A DNA stretch of 64,000 nucleotides from assembly GCA_028023455.1 (NCBI GenBank), contig JAQFVV010000206.1:1087861-1151860 (forward strand). The letters run 5' to 3'. Every line of letters begins with the position of its first letter. Within the stretch, counting starts at the first letter, position 1. The notes beneath the pieces are model-generated. The model was not told the origin of the DNA, did not search any database, and was given only the letters and a program-made list of their open reading frames with translations. The DNA is from Epiperipatus broadwayi. Lineage: Eukaryota > Onychophora > Udeonychophora > Euonychophora > Peripatidae. The position numbers were made by a program, and so were the translations under genes. Positions 22,955-35,107 of the stretch are shown piece after piece.

Positions 22955-25070
22955 CTGATAATCTCTCTATCATCATTATTTTCAAACATCACTTATCTAT
23001 CCACTACAAGATAAATTTTTCCAATTTAATTCAGTTTTTTCTATTTCCTAGCCTATCTTCTCCACATCACATCATAATTTTTTCTATTTCAGCCATTTAT
23101 CTAATATATGATCTTCTTCTAGATGATTTATAATCAGTTGAGGGTCAATTTAAAATTTGAACATATATGTATTATCATCTCTTTTTGCAATAAGCCCAGC
23201 CAGATCCATTTCAGTCGCTTAACTATTTCGATGATGTGAATGATACATGTAGTTCTCTCAACTATTTATTTCATTTTCAATCCCATTTTGTTACTTTAAT
23301 ATACATTTCATGATTTATTGACCAGTTTGAAGTGTCTATTGTTCTTTTAATAGTGTCCAAGAATCAAATCCATGAATAAAAACTGCTAAAACACACACAC
23401 ATATATATATAATTAAAACAAGTTATAAATTTCGTAACTTGCTTTTAAGCTTGCACTTTATGATTACTAGATGGAGCTTACCAATAGCTCTAAACAAGCT
23501 TTGTTTTTATACGTGCTGAAAAAGATAGGGATAATGATAGACATTTTGAATTCTATCACTTTCAGCACTTATAAAAACAAAGCTTGTTTAGAGCTATTGG
23601 TAAGCTCCATCTAGTGATCATATATATATCCTAAACATTTTAAAAACTATTTCCTGAAGCTCTGAAGCATTGTATGAAAAAATTATCACATAATCTACAA
23701 ATTCTAAATAAAATAAATAATTTCAAGTCTCTTTTACTCTCTTAACTTTCCATTTTAATCCACAAAATATTTTTTGTAGAATTTTTATAAAAAGTTTTGG
23801 ATATATGGAATAATCTGTCAAACATTCTTGCCAATATTATTTAATATCAGCATGCTTTAATTACCATTAGAATCAAATTTCTTTTTATAATCTACAAATC
23901 TAAAATATAATCAAAATATATATTCATTAGTTCTTTCCAATAAATTCTCTCAATATTTAGATATGATTAGAATCCAAAGCTCACACTAAATAATTTGTAA
24001 TTATCTTAATAAAATTTTGAAAGAATTGATAACATATTGATACTTCTATAATTTCTAATATTCCTTTTATCACATTTAGCATAAATATTACTATTGAGTA
24101 CTTTTTAAATTATCTGGTATGTTTTTGTCATTTAAATATATGGCAGATAGCTTTGCCAAACTGCATCTTTTAAAACATCAGTAATATTTCTGTCATTTCC
24201 TAGACATTTTTTCATACATTTAATTGCAGCTCACTTCTTTAGTTTAAATGCTTAGTAATTTAGAAGATGTAGAAATTGTAGAGAATACTTGTTTTATTTA
24301 TTACTATATAATTTTTTATAAAATACTATAACATATTTCATGCTGTTATCTCTCTTTTTAGTGATAGATTCATCTTTTTCTTACTGCTGAAACAATCTTC
24401 CAATACCAAGATATTATTTTACAATTTTGAGACTTTATTTCTTTCTATAGTTTATTGCCAATTTGCTTTTATATTTTTTAGATCATTTTAAAACTCTAGA
24501 TATCAATTTTTCATCATTGATTATTTTTAAATATGTGCATATTTCTTCTTCATGCATTGATTTATCTTCAAAGAAAAATTACTGATAATTTGCTGCTTTT
24601 GTGTACAAGCTATTTTTTTATGCATGTTTGTAAATAGATTATCAATTTTCTTTTTATGGATTTTAGGCAAGTCTAAACTATCTTCAAATTGTAATTATAA
24701 ATTTATTTAATGCACATTGATTACGTAAGTAATATTTACTAAGGCAATAAACCTTTAAACATGTGCGCTTGAAAATGTGAAGGTAGGGACCTCTACCGGT
24801 CTTATTTGAAAACAATTTTCAAATTCCAATTTAAACTCAGTGGAGTGTTTCTAAAGATTAGAAATATTAGCTTGTATTAATGTTTTTTAATAGTTTTTGT
24901 TTTTCTAGTTTTACATTAATACAGTATCTTACTCTCACTTATCAATAATCACTTTCTGTGTTTAATTTAATAAGAACATTGCAATTTTGAGATGCATAAC
25001 TTTCTGATATACTTTCATTTAGATGTTTCCATGTCCATTTTCAATTAACAATTTCTTACAGAAAGAATTT
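22955..25070 (-). mobile_element. 5'-truncated, decayed RTE-like LINE
   Basis: Colinear with 31,870-34,170 of the preserved LINE. Examples are the 3' segment with CTTCTCCACATCACATCA (about 23,055), CCATTTTAATCCACAAAATA (about 23,752, matching 32,700), CTTTTTATAATCTACAAATC (about 23,880), and the endonuclease C-terminal part (about 24,890-25,060, matching 33,970-34,170). Many stops. The 5' end is missing, as is common for LINE insertions. A MITE at 23,461-23,620 interrupts it. Confidence 0.75.
23461..23620. mobile_element. MITE family M2, nested in LINE
   Basis: Inverted arms of about 65 bp: TGATTACTAGATGGAGCTTA on the left against its reverse complement (TGATCACTAG in reverse at 23,620) on the right, with a loop of about 25 nt. 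It contains AGCTCTAAACAAGCTTT (23,486-23,502), a 17-nt string also found in the inverted repeat at 37,599. It lies inside the older LINE copy. Confidence 0.8.
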
Positions 25071-25084
25071 ATAATATATAATTT

Positions 25085-25690
25085 TGTTATTTATATTGTT
25101 GCTAAAAGAATTGAAAGTTGAGATAAAAAGATTAATGATAGGATAGAAGATTTATTTAGTTAGATCAATGAAAATGCTTAAATTAGAGAGTCTCTGTTGC
25201 AAATAATATGACAATTTTTGAAAATAGAAAAAAAGATATGATATTGCTATTACAGAAATGCAGAGAAGTAGGTAAAAGTATGAAAATTAAATTCAGTGAG
25301 AAAAAATTTAATATTCTAATATTTAAGAAGAGGAATAAAACTGAAGACAGAAATTGATACTTTTTTAAAAAAATAAAGAAAATGGGATTTATACACATAG
25401 TTGAGAGTTTGAGTTAAGAATAAAAAAAAGTATATGGAATAGTTTAGAAATCTGGTGTATTTTTTTTATATAAAAAATAATAGCTATGTAGAATTATTTG
25501 GTAAAGTCTGGTGGTGTCCGCTTTTATTATTTAGTAATGATGGTGAAAGAACTCAAAAATGTTTGGCAAGAATAAAAAAGATAGATATGCATTGGATTAT
25601 AAATTGTGGACATCAAATGATGTTATTTTTTAAAAAATGAGATAGACATTTTTAATAAAAATTAAAAGTAAATTTAGAATGTTTAAAAGC
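25085..25690 (+). mobile_element. 3' fragment of second non-LTR family
   Basis: Translated traces GKSMKIKFSEKKFNILIF and a downstream KIKKMGFIH.VE segment match the region after motif C in the element at 15,150-16,735. The frame 25,455-25,640 (WWCPLLLFSNDGERTQKCLA, then IDMHWIINCGHQ) is the C-terminal remnant. Several stops; not functional. Confidence 0.5.
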
Positions 25691-26601
25691 TTTATATAAA
25701 AAACAGATTAGTAAAAATAATGTTTAATTGGATTATAGAAGACAAGAAACACATTAGACAATAAATGTTTTACTATATATAAAAGTTAATAAATAGCCCA
25801 TTTATTTTTATATATTAATATGTAAGAAGTGGAATTAATGTGTGTATAATAAATATCCAAATGTTTATGATGATAGCATTTTACATACTGTTATATGCTG
25901 ATTATAGTGATAACTCACATATCAGTGTTTATTTAAAACATTTGTTTCAGTTCAAAGTTTGATTTACAATGATATATAGAATTGATCTTTTCCTTAATCT
26001 TACCACATATTACTGATTTTACACTAATGTTAGCCCTATAATCAATATATAACAACATATAAAACCCATCATCACAAACATTCAATTACACATTAATCAA
26101 ATTTCTTACATAAATACATAAAAATAAATTGACCATTCATTAACTTTGATATTAAACAAAAGGGAAGCAATTCTATTTTCATTGTAAATCAAAATATAAA
26201 CGGAAACAAAGTTCTAAATGAAAGCCTTGGTTTTCAATGATTTAATAATATTTGTAACTAGCTTTAAACAGATTATTTAAATCATTGATACTAACTGAAT
26301 TCTGTAAGGTTTTTTTTTTTTGTACTATTAAAAAAAAAAGTTGGCCAATATTTTTTTAAGAATTTGTTAATCAAGATATTGTGTCAAAACAGCTACTATT
26401 GAAATACTGAGTACAGTTTTTAGTTTTCATATTTCACGTTATCATTTCTGATTTTGGTCATCTTGCCTTTGTTAATGATTCTTTGTAAATAAAATTTAAA
26501 GATCCAACCTATTTTCTCATTAATGATTCAATTATGCAACATTTATTAATAGATTTGTTAACTTCAAAATTACAGTAGTTATAAAAATTATATATATATT
26601 C
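25691..26601. other. A+T-rich spacer
   Basis: Nothing recognised; it ends in an AT tract next to the LTR boundary. Confidence 0.4.
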
Positions 26602-29600
26602 TGACCTTGCGATACTACATCCTCACCTCCGGATAATATATAAAACATAAAATAAAATAGGTTCTATCTCAGTTAATAATTAATAATTAAATATTCAGTA
26701 TTGAAATCAAAATGTTTCACTAACTCAAATTTAAAAGATGAATAAGGTTCAGTTTATGAAATAAATTAAATAAATATTTAATATTTTCATGAGACTTGAA
26801 GTGAAAATACAGGTGACAAGATAGATTACATTGAGCCAATATCCTACAAGATACTACCTCAATGGCATAAGAACACTATCCCCCTTATTACGATTTCAAA
26901 TAACAAACTCATAGTATTCTTACGACTTTAATAACTTTTACTCACTAAGACTAAACTAATAATTAAATTTTAATCTTCTATTTAATAATAATCTAGCTCA
27001 ATAAAATAATCTCAGGTTCATAAAATTTATTCTAAGTTAATTTTAAAATACGGTAGTAAAATATGAGAAGGGATTTTATGTCATAATCTACTACACTTAA
27101 ACTAATAATAATAAATAACAATAATAATATTCTTCATGTAATGATATAATAAATATGTGGTAGCATTTTAATAATCTGACAAATAAAATATGTGTGGCAA
27201 CTGATAGCATATAATTTAATATAATATTGTGATAACTGATTTATGACCAATAAAATAATGTAAGATTATGATTATTTAATTATAATGAATACCAATAAAA
27301 TATTTAAAATTCTTAAAATAATTCTTTATTTATCTTTTGTGCAAAACTATATATTTGTTTCAGTTATTATGCATATATCGTGTTTTCATGCAGCGATGTG
27401 GAGAAATAAATAACTCTGACACAAAATTTTTTTTAAAACAACAAAATTTAACAAAGTTTATTACTAACAATAAATAACTAAATAATTTATTTACATTATT
27501 TACAGTGGATATCCTTAACCCTTTTTATTTTACAGTTTGATCTACCTCCGTTATATAAAAAATAATTTATATTTCAATTATATTTTATTTAGATTTAGGA
27601 CCAAATTTTTAAAAAAATGTTATTATTTGGTTTCTCATCATTGTTAACTTATTACAAATAAATTTATCTACTTTATTAGCAACATCATTTTATCTCTAAT
27701 ATTATTAAACTATCCTATTTTAACAAAAAAATTCATAGTTAGAAAAAACATTCCATAGAATACAAAATTTTATAATGAGTATGGATTTCTCAAAATATTA
27801 AAAAAAAATTCATCTTGCAAAGTCAAAGATGTTACACAAATTATTATCTAAAATTCAGTACTAGATTTTAGTATTTATCACACAATGTTCATCAATCATA
27901 ATATATTCTTCTTTAAGCCTTACTTTAGTATGATATAAGTTTAATCATTAATAGATTTCTGTTAATTAATAAACAAAAATATACTATGCATATTGTTTAC
28001 ATAATCTACTTTGTACTATTGTATTTAAAAAAAAAATGCAATACTTATTTTTCTCTTAAAAAAAACAATACTAAAGCATTTAAAATTATTATTACTTTAA
28101 ACAATATCTTTGTTTAGATACCCTATTTAAAAAAATTTTATATTTCATTTCCGAAATAAAATTCAAAATATGTTTTATGATTTTTTTTCTTTCCCTAGAA
28201 CACTTTGGATCTTCAATTTTAAGTTATAACATTCTGCTCCTTATAAGCAACTAAACTAATCTTATACAAAAAACGATAGCATAACATAAGTTCTAAATTA
28301 TTTATCATTTCTCTTAAACATGTCTTACTAAACGATGCAGTTACATGAAATAAAGATAGTGAAAAACAGATGCATAGGATTAAGGAAAAAAGCTAGAGTA
28401 TTATTCTTAACATATCTCAAAATCATGGCACAGTGCGAAGAGGTAGGACATTTATCTGCCTAATATCCTCTAGTACATGGGGCCATGTTAAAGCTGTTTC
28501 TTCAGCTTTATTAGAACATCAAATCTTTAAAGAAGTATAAACACTGTCCAATAAAATATGTATCAGTCATAGGGCTATGTTAACTATGCTGATAACCACA
28601 TAAAGACTAAATATTATTCCCATTCCTTATAACATCCTATTTTTTTAAAATACATCATCTTGGTTTCCTAATAACTATAGTACTTCCAAGCCACTATCTC
28701 AATATTATTTCTCAAGATTTTTCTACATCTTACATCGATAAAATAACTGTCTGCATTTACAAAACAATAAACAAAATTCATTAATAGTTAAACAATCTTA
28801 CGATCCCATAAGAAAAGTCTGCTTACTTCATTGCTCTGTATGTTTAATCAATACGATTTACTTAGACAATATTTGAATATCCCATATCATAAAAATTTTA
28901 AAAGAATCACATAATTATTTGTTATGTTGGATTATATGACTAATAAAAAAATCAAAAAAAAAAAAAAATTGTTGCATGCATATTTTCAAATCAATCCTAT
29001 CTCATAATGTTTTTTAAAATGTTGTATAAAATGCATTACATATAATTTTAAAACAAAAACTTTTACACTTCATTCTTCCAATTTATGGATGATCTAAAGA
29101 AAAACAAAAAAATATACATTATAAAATTATTAATAGTTAATAATATTACCAATAACCTTTATCTAGTCATCGTGTTCAGTAGGCTTCCTTTGTCCACTTG
29201 AGCATTGCAGATATAGAAAAAAAAAATTCATACCCATACACTTTATATTAATATTTTTAGCTAAATTATTAGATTGTTATATTATAAGATTTTAATATTA
29301 ACAAATTAATGTTTTTATGTTTTTCCTAATCTTATATAAAATTTTAGATTTAAATTAGGTCAACAAAATAATAAAAAAAAAAAAATCAAAACTATAGTTA
29401 CATATTTTCTTGACGATAGTTCTGATAAGTCCAAAATACTCATTATTTTCTCTAGAGTTTTTTAAAATGTTCTCCAAGCGTTAAAGTTTAAATAAAAATA
29501 ATTATTAACCCATTTAGAAAAACATTTTAGAAAATAATCCTTGTTTTCATTTTTACGATGATAATATTAATTAATCCCTTGAAGCTTCTTAATCTTCTCT

Positions 29601-31396
29601 ACCAATAATCTCTGCGTATCCAATGCATCAATCCATCTAATTTAATTTTAAAATATTCGATAAACTTTTAAGTACCATTTATATTTCCATGGATCCATTT
29701 TTTCATTCATCTATGTGTTCACTTTTATCTCTGTTATCTTCTTGATACATTGAAACTTTCACTTGGTATTTTTATACATCTCTTTTAAAATAAAAACTTC
29801 AAATACTTTTGAACAAATCTTTTCCAAGTACATTTTAAAATAATTCGAAGAACGGATATTTTAATATCAAAACGCTTCTGTAACATATTTTCCCGGGCTT
29901 TTTCTTAAATTTTGCACTCGAAAATATTTTTTTAAAAATGTTACCTTTAGAAAGGATATAACATTTTACTCCATTGAATATCATGTTATAAAATAATTCA
30001 TCCAATATATGATTATCTTGTTACCATTTAAAAAATAAATCTTGAATAAACTTATGCATAATAATGCTTCTCCAATTTTTTCATTAGATTCCGTATAATG
30101 TCTGAGCTGTGGTTTTTATGTACCAAAACAGTTCTTCGGTTAAATATCAATAAAACTGTATCAGTAAATATTTCAAATATTTTTTCAGCATTACAATTTC
30201 TATCCATTTTATTTTGTAGTATATCCATTTTTATTGCGTAGCTTAGGTTAAACTTTTAGATAAAATATGACTGGTAAGTACTTTAAAATTAGAAAATCAT
30301 ATTAAAACGAAATTATTCAAATATTTTTAGTTTATACTTTCTCTTTGACAAAAATATATTTTTAAAATTATCAATTAGTTTTTTTTTTTTTTTTTTTTGC
30401 AGATAAAGTTATAAGAAAGTATTAAAAAAATTGACTAAAATAAAAGATTTTCAAATTACTATCTTTTGATAGTTATAATTTACCTCTCTCCGGTTTCAAT
30501 ACATTTTTTATTCTCCCGCTCTATCTTAGTTACAATGATATTTATCGTCTGTAATAAAAAATACCTATTTTTTATTGGTCAATTCTTACCCTGCTTGAAA
30601 ACAAATTTACAGATTTTCAATTTATAGTAGAATTATATTTGAAAAATAAAATGATGACGTAATGAACCCAAATATTATTTAACGTATTAATTTTAAATAA
30701 ATTATTATTTTACTAAAACTATTTAAACATTACATATGATAGTTAACTTAATGTTTAATACTATTTACTTTTATGATAGGCAATAATTCTGTCCAATTCT
30801 ATAATATAACTTTTAAAATATTTTAAACTTTGTTATTATTTCAAACAAGCAGTGTGTGATAGTATACATTAAAAAACCACATGATTACTACTTTGACAGA
30901 CGTTTTTTTAATCTATTTCTCTGCCTAGATTTATAAATTAATACACTTATTATATTATATAAAATAATTATAAAAAATTTGGAAGAATAATTTAGAAAAT
31001 ATAGAATTAGATATAATTTTCACCATCACAAAGTTTATTTTAAAAATATATTATATTAATTTTGACTATTTTAATATGATTACAAATCTAAATATAGCAT
31101 TTATTAAATCATATGTTTTAAACTATTAAAATCGGATTTTTAAATATACTTTTAATTATTTATACCTGTGTTATTTAATATGGCCAGCTTTTACAACCAT
31201 ATGCAACAATATTTAAAGCTTTATATAACTATTTTTAAATGATTTTATATACTACATATTCTCTTTAGCTTCAAATTGTACTTTAAAGATATAATTGACT
31301 TAATATAATTAATGTATTAAAAGAACACATTCCAAATTTAAATTTTTTTAGTAATTGACTGTTATAAACTATTACTGACCTATAAAAAAGGGCACA
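26602..31396 (-). mobile_element. Solo copy of a giant LTR (~4.8 kb)
   Basis: Colinear along its length with 58,594-62,990: ACCTCAATGGCATAAGAACA near 26,857/58,907, GATGTGGAGAAA/GATGTAGAGAAA near 27,395/59,558, CAGTCATAGGGCT near 28,562/60,676, TTTCCATGGATCCA near 29,685/61,718, ATTGGTCAAT at 30,574/62,431, TGACGTAA at 30,655/62,483, and GACCTATA.AAAAGGGCACA at the right end. On the minus strand both copies start TGTGCCC and end GGTCA or GGGCA, fitting TG...CA LTR ends. The copy at 58,594 sits beside a polypurine tract and an integrase gene, which identifies the repeat as an LTR. No coding region adjoins this copy, so it is probably a solo LTR. Exact ends are inferred by comparing the two copies. 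Confidence 0.65.
30574..30662 (-). promoter_or_regulatory. Conserved CCAAT/CRE-like block in LTR A
   Basis: ATTGGTCAAT (30,574-30,583) and TGACGTAA (30,655-30,662) are both kept in the other LTR copy (62,431-62,440 and 62,483-62,490). Read in the element's direction (minus), TTACGTCA comes first, then ATTGACCAAT, then an A/T-rich TATA-like stretch. This order suits a promoter, but that is an inference. Confidence 0.4.
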
Positions 31397-31444
31397 ATAT
31401 ATATATGTAAGTATATTGTCTATACTAAACTTATTGTAATTAAA

Positions 31445-31750
31445 AGTGACTTGAATTCAGACTTTCAGCTTTTTACTGCTATGCATTCCATCTTATAAAA
31501 CTGACACACATGGCCACCTATACATAAGAATGATAAATGATCCCCAATATCATATTTCATGCTAAATGAACACTCATCAGTTGGTCCAGATAAACATCTT
31601 CTATACATATATACAACCAGTGCTCAATTCATATTAAGATAGCAAATCCTCAAACTTTAATGTACAAGCTTCAATATTATCCATCCTCCAACTCTTCAAC
31701 CAGCTATATCATTAAAAAACCGATGATAGAAATCTCAAAGTCCTTGTTGA
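31445..31750 (-). mobile_element. S1 short repeat, copy 3 (hammerhead-bearing)
   Basis: Minus-strand copy lying between the solo LTR and the preserved LINE. Landmarks shared with copy 2 include CAAGCTTC.A (about 31,666), ATATTAAGATAGC.AATC (about 31,631) and the AACTGATGA core. The (CAA)n tail of copy 2 is absent or lost. Confidence 0.65.
31537..31592 (-). ncRNA. Type I hammerhead-ribozyme-like fold, S1 copy 3
   Basis: On the minus strand: TATC, bulge TGG, ACCAA (31,585-31,581), CTGATGA (31,580-31,574), stem II hairpin (31,573-31,559) with G-U, U-A, G-C, U-G and U-A pairs, GAAA (31,558-31,555), mini stem III AT-ATG-AT, cleavable A (31,548), then TTGG and GGATC. CCAA pairs with TTGG in stem I, and the outer helix keeps three pairs. 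The core residues are intact. Confidence 0.7.
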
Positions 31751-31867
31751 TACCAATATTATTGTCATACCTAAGTCAATTTTCAGTCACTCTGATTCCT
31801 CTGTCAATTTAAATACACAGAAGAGAGATGGGCAGACTAGAGGATGAATATGTAATATTAAAATATA

Positions 31868-34800
31868 AAAATATATATCATCATCATCAACCATTATCAA
31901 TCCACTGCAGGATGAAGGTCTCTCCAAGTTCAATCCATCTTTTCCGATCTTTAGCTTCTCTTTTCCACATCACCCCTGCACACTTTCTTATTTCATCCAT
32001 CCATCTCACATATGGTCTCTTTCTGGGTCTTTTACAATCTCTTGGAACCCAGTTTCAAATTTCAATTGTCCATCTATTATCATCTCTTCTAGCAATATGT
32101 CCAGCCCAACTCAACTTCAGTCTTTTAATTTTTTCAAGAAGATCAGTAACACCTGTTTGTTCTCTTACCCATACATTGCTTTTCGATCTCTTCTTGTTAC
32201 TCCTAACATGCATCTCTCCATACTTCTTTGAGTGGTTTGAAGTCTCTGTATTGCTCTTCTATTAAGTGTCCAAGTCTCAGATCTATAACTAACAACTGGC
32301 AAAACAAATTTATTAAAAACCTTTCTTTTCAAACACATAGGCATATTTCCTTTTAGTATCAAGTTATTTCTACCAAAAAGCACTCCAACCAAGTTTAATT
32401 CTATGATTTATTTCATCCATTATGTTTCCATCTGTATTAATAATCTGACCAAGGTATTTGTAACTGTTAGCTTCTTCTAAGTCATGATAATAAATCTTTA
32501 TTTTTATATTTTGAGAAAATCTATGAAACATTACTTTAGTCTTTTTAACATTTATCTTCTAGTCCTACTTTCTTACTTTCATCTGATAACTTCTGCAACA
32601 ATTCCTGTAACTCTAAAGCATTATTTGCAAAAACAACTACATCATCTGCAAAATCTAAATGACTTAAATAATCTCCATTTACTTTCACTCTTTTAGCTTC
32701 CCATTTTAATCCACAAAATACTTCTTGCAGCACTGCTGTAAAATGTTTTGGAGATATGAAGTCACCCTATCTTACACCCTTCGCACAGTTGACTTTCCTA
32801 CTATCATTATATAATCTAATTGTTGCTGTTGCATTTTATAAATATTCTTTAAAATATGACAATATCCTGGATCTATACCTTGATGATCCAATGCTTTAAT
32901 CACTGAAGAAATGTTTATAGAATCAAATACCTTTTTGTAATCTACAAATCCTAAGCATAATGGCAAGTCATATTCATTTGTCCTTTCTATAACTTCTCTC
33001 AATACCTGGATATGATCTACTGCACTAAAACCACTTTTAAATCCAGCTTGTTCTCTTGGTTGATGGAAGTTCAGTGTTCTCTGTAGACGATTTGTAATTA
33101 TCTTAGTAAAAATTTTGTATAAAACTGATAAAAGTCTGATAGGTCTGTAATTTCTAATATCTTCTTTATCACCTTTTTTAAATATTAATATTAAAACTGC
33201 ATTCTTCCAATCATCTGGTACATCTTTATCATTTAGACATTTGGAATATAACTTTGCTAAAAAAAAAATTTCTATTTCTTTATCTGCTTCTTTTAATATA
33301 CCAATTATAATTCCATCATTACCTGGAGCCTTCCCTTTCTTCATAAATTTAATTGCATGTCTCACTTCCTCATTCAAAATTCTGGGCAATTCAGAAGATA
33401 TAATGCATATAGGAGGTACTTGTTCTGTATTGCTATATAATTCTTGATAGAAGGCTTCTACAGATTTCATGAGGTCATCTCTCTTTTTAGTAATAATGCC
33501 ATCTTTTTTTCTTATTGCAGATATAAATTTCCTACCAATACCAAAATGTTGTTTTACACTCTTTAGACTTTTATTCTCTTCTACAGCTTTCCTTGCTAGT
33601 TCACAATTATACTTTCTTATATCATTTTCAATTCTTTTCCGCACCATTTTGCAAAATTTGAGATATTCAATTCTTTTTAATGCATCATTTTTGTATATCT
33701 TCATATTCTTTCTTTTCTTCATAAATTCTCTAGTCTCAGTAGAAATATTTTTGGTCAATTGCTGCTTTTTTTCTACCAGCTATCTTTGTTGCAGTTTTTA
33801 AAAGTGTATCAGTTATTTTTCTATTAATGTCATTCAAATCTGAATCATGTTCAAAATCTACTGATACTTGAAACCGATTTGTAAGTTCTAATTTAAATTC
33901 ATTAGAATGTTTCTGAAGATTGGGAATATCAACTGTAAATATTGTTTTTCTTAATAATTTTTATCTCTCTAGTTTTGCATTAACATGTATCTTACATCTT
34001 ACTAATCGATGATCACTTCCTGTGTTAAATTTACTAAGAACATTACAATCTTGAAATATGTATTTTCTGTTAGTCAAAATATAATCCAATTCTGCTGTAC
34101 CTTCATTTGGATGCTTCCATGTCCATTTCCTTTTAACCTTTTTTTTTTCAAAAAAAGAATTCATACTATAAAGTTTTTCTTTTTCTGCAAACTCCACAAG
34201 TCTATGTCCTCTCTCATTTCTATTACCATAACCAAAATTACCTACAGCATTTTCGTCTTTCATTCGTTTACCAATTCTAGCATTAATGTCTCCCATAATA
34301 ATTTTAAAATGTTATTTACTCCGATCAAAAGCTTTTTGTACATCCATATAAAACTCTTCTACTACTTCATCACTATGAGAACTTGTTGGGGCATAAACCT
34401 GAATTATCTGCATTTGGTATCTGCTATTAAGTTGTAAAACTAATCTTGTCACCCTATCCGATACACCATCAATCTCTACAATGTTATTCCTCCATTTTTT
34501 ATTTATAATGAATCCTACTCCACTTGTATTTCCAATATTTGTGCCTTTATAGTAGAGTACATATCCGTTTTTTAAATCAATTGTTTCTTCACCTTTTCTT
34601 CTAACTTCACAAAGTCCAATAATGTCCAATTTAATACAAGATAGTTGTTCTTCTAACTCTCGTAATCTTCCTTCACTTGAAAGTGATCTGCAGTTGTAAG
34701 TACCTAAATAAAAAGTCATCATCAAATGGCAGCCTGAGTCGCAATCAGGGGATTCTTAGCACCCTCCGCCTTCGGCTACCAACCACTGTTCTTGGTTGGT

Positions 34801-35107
34801 GACTTTACAGGCTCCTGGGAATAAGAGTCATGATTTATTTTTGTCTGTCATAATTGTATATATTGAAAAAATATTCTTAAACTTGGAGATAAAAAGCCAA
34901 TAAACTCACCATGCTGGCTAATACATGTTGGTGAGCAGCCCATCCATGTTCGTATACTATATGAATAATCATATAGTAATAACAGCTGCAACGACAAGAA
35001 CGTATGGAATGGACATTAGGAATTTGTCCTGCTCGGTTTCTTTAAGACCTCCAAGAGGAATCAAAGGGTCTCCTTTCAGTTAATAGCAAACTCCTTTCTG
35101 CAGCCCA
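31868..35107 (-). mobile_element. Near-full-length RTE-like LINE
   Basis: A ~3.2 kb non-LTR retrotransposon on the minus strand: a GC-richer 5' untranslated part (35,107-34,726), one long coding region (34,725-31,887), and a short 3' end finishing in GATGATGATG plus A/T (31,868-31,886). Size, single-ORF layout (endonuclease then reverse transcriptase) and simple-repeat 3' end agree with the RTE clade and its relatives. The older copies at 9,375-12,430 and 22,955-25,070 and the tail at 52,181 belong to the same or a very close family. Target-site duplications are not obvious in the A/T-rich flanks. Confidence 0.85.
31887..34725 (-). pseudogene. LINE endonuclease-reverse transcriptase, lightly disrupted
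   Basis: The protein would nick target DNA and copy the element's RNA into the genome by target-primed reverse transcription. Endonuclease part (34,725-33,961): GTYNCRSLS, GLCEVRRKGEE with the catalytic Glu, YAPTSSH, GDINARIG and a C-terminal GSDHRLV containing the catalytic Asp-His. Reverse transcriptase (33,758-32,545): GNDGI, YRPIRLLSVLYKIFTKII, EQAGFKSGFSAVDH, motif A FVDYKKVFDS, and motif C FADDVV. C-terminal part (32,540-31,887): SYKYLGQIINTDG, LPVVSYRSETWTL, TTQRSMERCMLGVTRRDR and SWAGHIARRDDNRW, ending at TGA. Lesions: in-frame stops near 34,312 and 33,961, a frameshift at an A7 run near 33,775, a frameshift plus stop near 32,775, and further frameshifts near 32,560, 32,380 and 32,165. 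There are few enough that the insertion is fairly recent, but it cannot make full-length protein. Confidence 0.85.

Noticed and set aside
34009-34437. 142-codon plus-strand frame, and similar plus-strand frames at 31,828, 32,484, 33,241 and 33,469
   Set aside because: Antisense shadows of the minus-strand LINE coding region.
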